DNA of 64,000 nucleotides from the NCBI GenBank assembly GCA_910577295.1, contig CAJTLS010000003.1, forward strand, positions 9,630-73,629, read 5' to 3'. Of the stretch, positions 58,307 to 64,000 are shown in pieces. Position 1 is the stretch's first letter. Each line of letters opens with the position of its first letter. Under the pieces are notes generated by a model. It was not told where the DNA came from, ran no database searches, and saw only the letters and a program-made list of their open reading frames with translations. This DNA comes from an uncultured Eubacterium sp. GTDB taxonomy: Bacteria > Bacillota > Clostridia > Lachnospirales > Lachnospiraceae. The translations under genes were made by a program, and so were the position numbers.

Positions 58307-60361
58307 ATGAAAGCAGTTAAAAAAGCATGGATAATGGGAGCGTTTGCTTTAATTGCATCGCTTGCTTTGGCGGGGGCCAATGGTGAAAAGGCAATGGCGG
58401 CAAAGAAGAAGTCGTTGTCAAAAGCAAAAATTACTCTCTCAAAAAAAAGTTACACTTACGACGGGAAAAAGAAAAAACCTGCCGTTACGGTGAAGCTTGG
58501 AAAGAAGAAAGTAAAGAAAAAATATTATACCGTAAAGTATACAAAGAACAAAAAACCGGGAACAGCGAAAGTTACCATAAAAGCGAAAAAGGGGAAAAAG
58601 GCCCAATATCAGGGAAAGAAAGTAAAAACATTTAAAATAAAAAAAGCGAGCCGTAAACTCGTTCCGGCGAGAAGTTCATATTCTGCCGTAGAGGGAGACG
58701 GCGCATTCCAAATCGTGGCGAAACCATCCAAAGGTTCAGGAACCGTCACGTATTCCTGTAGTACGTCAAACGTAATTAAAGTGACGAAAACAGGGAAGGT
58801 AACTGTCGTTAAGAAGTTTGAAAAAGGTTGTAAAAATCTGTCCAAACAGACAAAGGATACAATCAAAAAAGCAACGGCGAAAGTGAAAATGAGTGTTCCG
58901 GCTACCGCCTATTATAAGGCGGCGTCAAAAACTGTCACTGTAACGATTAACAAAAAGCCGGTTCGCAAAGTAAACACGGTGGAGAGTATAAAAAATTATA
59001 AATATCCGACGCTCCCTTATGCCTGTGAGACAAAGAAACTGACGGATTTGGATTGGTCAGTCGTGTCAAAATATCAGGTGCCGGGACTTGCTCCGACGGC
59101 AGATGACGACTGGATTAAAGAATACGTGCAGTGCAATAATCTTTGCCCGCAGGGAATTTGCATTGCCGGAGACTATATGCTGACAACGGCATACTGCATG
59201 GATAACATCCATAATAGCTGTATCTTTATTTACAACAATAAAACGGGAGAGTATTTGCGTACGTTAGTGTTGAAAGATCAGAAGACGCATGTCGGCGGTA
59301 TCACGTATGACAGCAAAAACAAGAATGTATGGGTTTGTCATTCCAAGAAAGATAAAGTGACGGGACTGTATTCTTTGCAGAAAATTACTTATTCGGAATT
59401 GAAACAATATGCGGCAGGAAAGAAATCCTGCATACTTTCCAGTACGGCCAATCTGCAAAAGATACCGACAAAACCATCGACCATTTCTTATTGTGAGAAA
59501 GACGGGTATATATGGGTGGCGCAGTTTAGCGATACCGCATTGAGTCAGAATGATAACGATGAAGAGGATGAGGAAGAGACGGATAACGACGCTACAAACG
59601 AGCCGAAAATGTATGCCTATGAATATAAAAACGGTACATTGTCACAGGTGAGACGAATCAATAATACGGCAATCGAAGATTATCTGGGAGTTCATACGAC
59701 GGATGAGACGAGGGAGATAGAGCAAAACGGAGAAACAAAAGAAGAAAAGGTAGTTGTTGTAGATGAAGTGTACCGTAACACGGGTGTTCTGGCAAAACAG
59801 GATTTGAAAAAGGGAGATATTTTGTATAAGGCCGGAGGCCAGCGGATGGAAACAGGGGAGCAGTTAGAAAACTTACTTGCCAAATGTAAAGACGGCGATA
59901 GGGTAGAAATCGAAATCCACCGTACTGTTTTGCAGCAGGACACGGTATCCGGTTCTTCCGTACAAGTAGAAAAAGCAGAAGTGCTGACGGATCAGTTAGT
60001 CATTGGAACCCGCGGTGAAATTGTATTCCGCATCATTCCACCGTACGTGCAGGGAGTAACTTTTACAAAATCGGGCAAAACGATTTTCAGTTGTTCTTAT
60101 GGACGCAATACGACTAAGAAAAAATTTATTTCACAACTGCTTGTCTATGGAGCGACGGAAGCTGACAATCCATCAGGAATGGGAGAAATGGAACTGGCAG
60201 TAGCTCTTCCGCCGATGGTAGAAGAGGTAGAAATGGTAGGCGAAGAAGTGTACATGATATTTGAATCAGCAGCTTCTAAATATTTAGAAGGTACGGATGG
60301 AAAAGGTCAGAGTATGAATCCGATCGACCAGATTGTAGCAGTGAAATTAAAGTTAGATTAA
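58307..60361 (+). CDS. Secreted lysine-rich Ig-like protein with propeller-like and PDZ-like parts
   Basis: 684 aa from ATG 58307, behind AAAGGAACGG; an earlier in-frame ATG has no site. Signal peptide about 1-31 (KKAWIMGAFALIASLALAGA, cleaved near AMA). Two lysine-rich beta segments follow (KSYTYDGKKKKPAVTVKLGK, KAKKGKKAQYQ, ATVKMS-like), akin to the Ig-like part of the xylanase at the window start. The middle (about 250-430) has repeated beta strands with GGITYDSKNKNVWVCHSKKD, like a quinoprotein or propeller blade. An acidic spacer (DNDEEDEEETDND) and a PDZ-like segment (GVLAKQDLKKGDILYKAGGQ) follow. Function unknown; extracellular. Confidence 0.75.
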   Translation: MKAVKKAWIMGAFALIASLALAGANGEKAMAAKKKSLSKAKITLSKKSYTYDGKKKKPAVTVKLGKKKVKKKYYTVKYTKNKKPGTAKVTIKAKKGKKAQYQGKKVKTFKIKKASRKLVPARSSYSAVEGDGAFQIVAKPSKGSGTVTYSCSTSNVIKVTKTGKVTVVKKFEKGCKNLSKQTKDTIKKATAKVKMSVPATAYYKAASKTVTVTINKKPVRKVNTVESIKNYKYPTLPYACETKKLTDLDWSVVSKYQVPGLAPTADDDWIKEYVQCNNLCPQGICIAGDYMLTTAYCMDNIHNSCIFIYNNKTGEYLRTLVLKDQKTHVGGITYDSKNKNVWVCHSKKDKVTGLYSLQKITYSELKQYAAGKKSCILSSTANLQKIPTKPSTISYCEKDGYIWVAQFSDTALSQNDNDEEDEEETDNDATNEPKMYAYEYKNGTLSQVRRINNTAIEDYLGVHTTDETREIEQNGETKEEKVVVVDEVYRNTGVLAKQDLKKGDILYKAGGQRMETGEQLENLLAKCKDGDRVEIEIHRTVLQQDTVSGSSVQVEKAEVLTDQLVIGTRGEIVFRIIPPYVQGVTFTKSGKTIFSCSYGRNTTKKKFISQLLVYGATEADNPSGMGEMELAVALPPMVEEVEMVGEEVYMIFESAASKYLEGTDGKGQSMNPIDQIVAVKLKLD

Positions 60362-60370
60362 AAAAAGGCA

Positions 60371-60436
60371 ATCCACTAACCGGTTGGCAGAAGTCGGGAA
60401 TTACTCGGAAAACTGCTGCGGATTAGTGGATTTTTC
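60371..60436. terminator. Hairpin between convergent genes
   Basis: ATCCACTAA/TTAGTGGAT with TTTTTCC after it on the plus strand and AAAAAAGG before. It encloses the last codons of thiN. Confidence 0.6.
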
Positions 60437-61111
60437 CTTTTGGGCGGGGAGCGGCTGTCGATAGGAAAGGATGGCTAACGTTCCTTTTTCCACGCTTATA
60501 TAAGCGTTTTTGCCAGTAAACGTATTGCTGATACCAAGCGGGAAAGAGTTTGTGAGAGTAATATCCGACACCTCATATTCGAAGCCCTCAATGTGTACAT
60601 TTCTGCTCTCCTCGCTCAGAGAAAAAACGGAACAGATGTTACCTGCTGTATTTTCAGGCAGGTCTTTGGAAAAACTAAGAGAGCCATTCGTAATAACCTG
60701 AATATCGAAATCCTCTCCCACAAGGAGACCGTGAGCGCCCTCACTGGCGATGTATGTCAGAACCTGTATGTTAGCGAGCGTATGGTCAAGGCGGCCGCCG
60801 AGGCCGCCGTAGATGACAAATTCGGTATATCCTTTTTCTAAACCGAGTTTTACTGCCAGTACGAGGTCGGTGTCATCTTTTTTGCTCGGATAGCGGATAC
60901 AATCCGGCGGTAGATGGCGATTTGTAACGGAATCAAAATCGCCTAACACGAAGTCGGCATGTAATCCTAAGGCATTGACGTAATCAAAGCCGCCGTCTGC
61001 GGCGATTATCATGTCGGACGGCGCTAGTTTCACCGTACAGCCTGTCCGTTCACCCGCACCAAAGATATAGCAGACGGGCGTTTCAATTGGTTTTGTTTCC
61101 GTTTGTTTCAT
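60401..61111 (-). CDS. thiN: Thiamine pyrophosphokinase
   Basis: 236 aa from ATG 61111, behind AAAGGGAGTG; the longer in-frame start at 61291 would overlap the hprK promoter. Motifs: MIIAADGGFDYVNALGLHAD, FVLGDFDSV, YPSKKDDTDLVLAV, GGLGGRLDHTLANI. The enzyme transfers pyrophosphate from ATP to thiamine to make the TPP cofactor in the cytoplasm. It is divergent from hprK with 164 bp between. Confidence 0.94.
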   Translation of the reverse strand: MKQTETKPIETPVCYIFGAGERTGCTVKLAPSDMIIAADGGFDYVNALGLHADFVLGDFDSVTNRHLPPDCIRYPSKKDDTDLVLAVKLGLEKGYTEFVIYGGLGGRLDHTLANIQVLTYIASEGAHGLLVGEDFDIQVITNGSLSFSKDLPENTAGNICSVFSLSEESRNVHIEGFEYEVSDITLTNSFPLGISNTFTGKNAYISVEKGTLAILSYRQPLPAQKEKSTNPQQFSE

Positions 61112-61204
61112 GCGTTTCACTCCCTTTGCCGATATTGTGGTATATGAGATGAAAAATATATCTTTACCATAGTATGAAAGCATTTGCTTTGTCAAGATGA
61201 TTTG

Positions 61205-61233
61205 TTGCAAAAGGCAGGGGGTTGTGATATTAT
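61205..61233 (+). promoter_or_regulatory. Promoter of hprK
   Basis: TTGCAA - 17 bp - TATTAT, 43 bp upstream of ATG 61276. Confidence 0.7.
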
Positions 61234-61275
61234 CGAGATAATAAAGGAAACAGAAAAAGAGGGAGGCGCCAGAGC

Positions 61276-62199
61276 ATGTATACGGTTTCATTGAAAAATT
61301 TTATCGAAAAAATGGGAGTAAAGAATTTAACACCGGAGGTGGATGTAGACGCATGCGAGATTACGCAGGCGGATATTAACCGGCCCGCACTCCAGCTAGC
61401 CGGATTTTTTGATTATTTTGACCACCATAGAATACAGATTATCGGACAGGTTGAGCATACTTATATGGAGAAGCAGGGGATTGAAAAAAGCGCTGAGATG
61501 ATGGGAAAGATAATGTCATATAAAGTACCGGGGATTGTATTTTGCCGCGATTTGCCGGTGCCGGAAGAGTTTTTGAATTTGGCAGAGGAATATCAGATTC
61601 CCATTTTGCAATCCAAGTCGGACACCTCTGCATTTTCTGCGGAAGTGACCCGCTGGCTGAAAGTCGAACTGGCGCCGCGGATAAGCATTCATGGAGTACT
61701 TGTTGATATTTATGGCGAGGGCGTACTGATTACTGGTGAGAGTGGTATAGGTAAAAGTGAGGTGGCGCTGGAACTTATCCACCGCGGGCACCGCCTCGTT
61801 TCGGATGATGTCGTGGAGATTAAGAAAGTCAGCGATGAGACACTGATTGGTTCGGCGCCGGATATTACTAGACATTTTATCGAACTTCGTGGTATCGGTA
61901 TCATTGATGCCAAGACACTGTTCGGCGTGGAGAGTGTGAAAAATACGCAGTCGATTGATTTGGTCATCCATTTGGAAGAGTGGAATAAGGAGCAGGAGTA
62001 TGACCGGATGGGGCTGGATGAGCAGTTTATCGAGTATTTGGGCAATAAAGTCGTATGCCATTCCATACCGATTCGTCCGGGCCGTAACGTGGCGATTATA
62101 TGCGAATCTGCCGCTGTCAACTTCCGCCAGAAGAAGATGGGGTATAATGCAGCGCAGGAACTTTATAACCGTGTCACGAACAATTTAGCAAATTCATAA
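61276..62199 (+). CDS. hprK: HPr kinase/phosphorylase
   Basis: 307 aa, ATG 61276 behind GAGGGAGG. N-terminal HprK domain, then the catalytic part with RISIHGVLVDIYG (H139), Walker A GESGIGKS (154-161), RLVSDDVVEI, and the signature ELRGIGIIDAKTLFGVESV. It phosphorylates or dephosphorylates Ser46 of HPr in response to glycolytic intermediates, the key step of carbon catabolite control in Firmicutes. Glucokinase follows 23 bp downstream, so the pair is probably co-transcribed. Confidence 0.96.
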   Translation: MYTVSLKNFIEKMGVKNLTPEVDVDACEITQADINRPALQLAGFFDYFDHHRIQIIGQVEHTYMEKQGIEKSAEMMGKIMSYKVPGIVFCRDLPVPEEFLNLAEEYQIPILQSKSDTSAFSAEVTRWLKVELAPRISIHGVLVDIYGEGVLITGESGIGKSEVALELIHRGHRLVSDDVVEIKKVSDETLIGSAPDITRHFIELRGIGIIDAKTLFGVESVKNTQSIDLVIHLEEWNKEQEYDRMGLDEQFIEYLGNKVVCHSIPIRPGRNVAIICESAAVNFRQKKMGYNAAQELYNRVTNNLANS

Positions 62200-62221
62200 A
62201 CAGAAAGGGAGAGCATGTAGC

Positions 62222-63145
62222 ATGGGACAGTATTATGTAGGAGTAGACGTTGGCGGAACGACAGTAAAGATGGGACTTTTTTCTGATGTGGGAGAACTTC
62301 TCGAAAAATGGGAAATCCCTACCTGTCTGGAAGACCATGGTTCCCATGTGCTTACAGATATTGTAGACAGTATAGAAAGCAAGCGTTGCAAATGGGAGGG
62401 CAATATTCGGGGAATTGGCGTCGGCATTCCCGGGCCGGTTACGGATGATGGTGTTGTTCTCAAATGTGCCAATCTCGGCTGGGGAGTATTTTCCGTTAAA
62501 AACGAATTGGCCAGTCTGACCGGAGTGGGCAACGTGAAAGTTGCTAATGATGCCAACGTAGCCGCCCTCGGTGAGATATGGAGAGGAGGCGGCCGCGGTT
62601 ACGACAGTATCGTCATGGTTACACTTGGAACGGGCGTAGGCGGCGGTATTATCCATCAGGGGAAGATATTGACCGGAAGCCGGGGTGCAGGCGGAGAGAT
62701 TGGCCACACAAAAGTAAACCCCAATGAAACGCAAACGTGCGGCTGCGGTAATCGCGGATGTTTGGAGCAGTACGCATCAGCGACCGGCATTGTCCGCATG
62801 GCGAAGGAACACCTGCCGGAAAATAGCTGTCTTTTTAATCAGGAGATAACAGCCAAAACCGTATTTGACGGAGCTAAGGCGGGAGACGAATATTGTAAGG
62901 AAGTAGTAGATAAATTTGGCAGGTATTTGGGATTGGCATTGAGTAATGTGGCGCATGTCATCGACCCGGAAGCTTTTGTCATCGGCGGAGGGGTATCTGC
63001 CGCAGGACAGATTATACTGGATGTGGTGGAGAAGTATTATGAAGAAAATTCGATGTACGCGCTGAAAGACCGTAAATTCCATCTGGCGGAACTGGGAAAC
63101 GATGCCGGAATTTACGGAACCGTAAGGATGGTTATGTTTAAATAA
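62222..63145 (+). CDS. glk: ROK-family glucokinase
   Basis: 307 aa, ATG 62222 behind AAAGGGAGAG. ROK motifs: VGVDVGGTTVKMGLF (phosphate loop), GVGIPGPVTDDG, NDANVAALGE with catalytic Asp, VTLGTGVGGGII, GEIGHTKVNPNETQ and the zinc motif CGCGNRGCLEQYAS. It phosphorylates glucose with ATP. Its place between hprK and murB is a conserved Clostridia arrangement. Confidence 0.93.
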   Translation: MGQYYVGVDVGGTTVKMGLFSDVGELLEKWEIPTCLEDHGSHVLTDIVDSIESKRCKWEGNIRGIGVGIPGPVTDDGVVLKCANLGWGVFSVKNELASLTGVGNVKVANDANVAALGEIWRGGGRGYDSIVMVTLGTGVGGGIIHQGKILTGSRGAGGEIGHTKVNPNETQTCGCGNRGCLEQYASATGIVRMAKEHLPENSCLFNQEITAKTVFDGAKAGDEYCKEVVDKFGRYLGLALSNVAHVIDPEAFVIGGGVSAAGQIILDVVEKYYEENSMYALKDRKFHLAELGNDAGIYGTVRMVMFK

Positions 63146-63163
63146 AAGATAGAGGAGAACGCA

Positions 63164-64000
63164 ATGATTAGACTGCAGCAGGAGCCGTTAAGCAATCATA
63201 CGACATTTCGCATTGGCGGTCCGGCGTTACATTATCTGATTCCGGAAACGATGGAAGAGGTTTCGGAGGCGCTTGACTTTGCGAGGAGCAATCACTATCC
63301 CTTTTATGTAATCGGAAAAGGAAGTAATATGCTCTTTTCTGACGAGGGTTATCCGGGAGTGATAATCGAGATTGGAAAAGGGTTGGAGGAAATACAAATT
63401 GACGACGACGGCGTTGTCACGGCGCAGGCGGGAATTACACTCAGCGCTATGGCTTCCCGTCTGGCGAAAGAGAGTTTGTCCGGTTTTGCCTTTGCCAGTG
63501 GCATCCCCGGTACTCTGGGCGGAGGAATCACAATGAATGCCGGGGCCTATGGTGGTGAAATCAAAGACTGCATACGCAGTGCAAGAGTTTTAACGGCGGA
63601 GGGTGCGATACGGGAACTGTCGCGGGATGAGCTGGAACTTGGTTATCGCACGAGCATTATACAGAAAGAGGCCGATATCGTTTTAGACGCCGTTTTTCAA
63701 TTTGAGCGGGGAGATAAGGCGGCAATACAAAAAGAAATGAGAGACTTAAATCAGCGCAGGCGGGAGAAGCAGCCGCTGGAATTTCCAAGCGCGGGCAGCA
63801 CCTTTAAGCGGCCTCAGGGATATTTTGCAGGCAAGTTAATTGAGGATGCAGGGTTGAGGGGATATCGCGTAGGCGGCGCGCAGGTGTCTGAAAAACATTG
63901 CGGATTCGTGGTAAACAAAGGTTCTGCTTCGTCTGCCGATATTTATGCGCTCATCAAAGAGGTTCAGAAACGGGTGAAAGCGAGTGCGGGCGTCGATATT
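63164..64000 (+). CDS. murB: UDP-N-acetylenolpyruvoylglucosamine reductase (3' end outside window)
   Basis: ATG 63164 behind AGAGGAGA; 279 codons are seen and the frame is still open at the window end. FAD-binding motifs: NHTTFRIGGPA, FYVIGKGSNMLFSDEGYPG, GFAFASGIPGTLGGGITMNA GAYGGE, ELGYRTSI. Catalytic EFPSAGSTFKRP and the start of the C-terminal domain (GGAQVSEKHCGFVVNKG) are present. MurB makes UDP-MurNAc in peptidoglycan synthesis. The length so far fits a family of about 300 residues. Confidence 0.95.
   Translation, partial: MIRLQQEPLSNHTTFRIGGPALHYLIPETMEEVSEALDFARSNHYPFYVIGKGSNMLFSDEGYPGVIIEIGKGLEEIQIDDDGVVTAQAGITLSAMASRLAKESLSGFAFASGIPGTLGGGITMNAGAYGGEIKDCIRSARVLTAEGAIRELSRDELELGYRTSIIQKEADIVLDAVFQFERGDKAAIQKEMRDLNQRRREKQPLEFPSAGSTFKRPQGYFAGKLIEDAGLRGYRVGGAQVSEKHCGFVVNKGSASSADIYALIKEVQKRVKASAGVDI

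Overview
The window is low-to-moderate G+C Firmicutes DNA that fits a spore-forming Clostridia, most likely a Lachnospiraceae gut bacterium. Evidence for this is the xylan-degrading GH10 enzyme with lysine-rich Ig-like repeats, the cotJABC spore-coat operon, PerR/reverse-rubrerythrin oxidative defence, HPr kinase, and strong AGGAGG ribosome sites. Genus and species cannot be assigned from sequence alone.

Layout. (1) 1-15.5 kb is host chromosome: the 3' part of a secreted GH10 xylanase, a YhaO/YhaN (SbcD/SbcC-like) nuclease pair, prmA convergent with it, recJ, a glycosyltransferase, purA, an ECF sigma factor with its DUF4179 membrane partner, a soluble CZB-type chemoreceptor, and the 3' part of cotJC. 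(2) 15.5-51.5 kb is one complete-looking siphovirus-type prophage. The two copies of the attachment core are exactly 36,000 bp apart. It lies inside cotJC, and precise excision would rejoin a 202-codon CotJC reading frame. (3) 51.5-64 kb is host again: the 5' part of cotJC, cotJB, cotJA, perR, rubrerythrin, a PsiE-like membrane protein, secDF, a 551-bp imperfect palindromic element, two surface/secreted proteins, thiN, hprK, a ROK glucokinase and the start of murB.

Prophage organisation. The left end (15.6-17.5 kb) is a small accessory block: an HTH regulator, short ORFs, and near-identical promoters that carry a 12-bp palindromic operator. Next come a large serine recombinase on the minus strand, an orphan LytTR response regulator, a LytTR-like direct-repeat promoter that seems to drive an ~80-nt RNA, a stand-alone PD-(D/E)XK nuclease-like gene, and a classic divergent CI-like switch. 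The early rightward operon (22.3-31.9 kb) encodes small proteins, a hexapeptide-repeat beta-helix protein made of 14 tandem 36-bp units, an HUH replication initiator preceded by a 12-bp perfect inverted repeat, a ParB-like protein, a PAPS-reductase-like protein, an ASCH protein, and an ArpU-like late activator. The late operon (32.0-51.4 kb) runs in an unusual order: holin/XhlA-like/amidase lysis genes, TerS, an HNH-kinase fusion and tail-fibre-like genes come before terminase large subunit. After that follow portal, protease, HK97 capsid, connectors, major tail protein, a gpG/gpGT -1 frameshift pair, tape measure, Dit, a Gp37-like tail protein and a baseplate/fibre protein.

The main points for a second look are the in-frame interruption of a mother-cell spore-coat gene by a serine-integrase prophage, the orphan LytTR regulator with an adjacent small-RNA locus, the HUH initiator with its candidate origin hairpin, and the 551-bp palindromic element with a sequence-related fragment elsewhere in the window.
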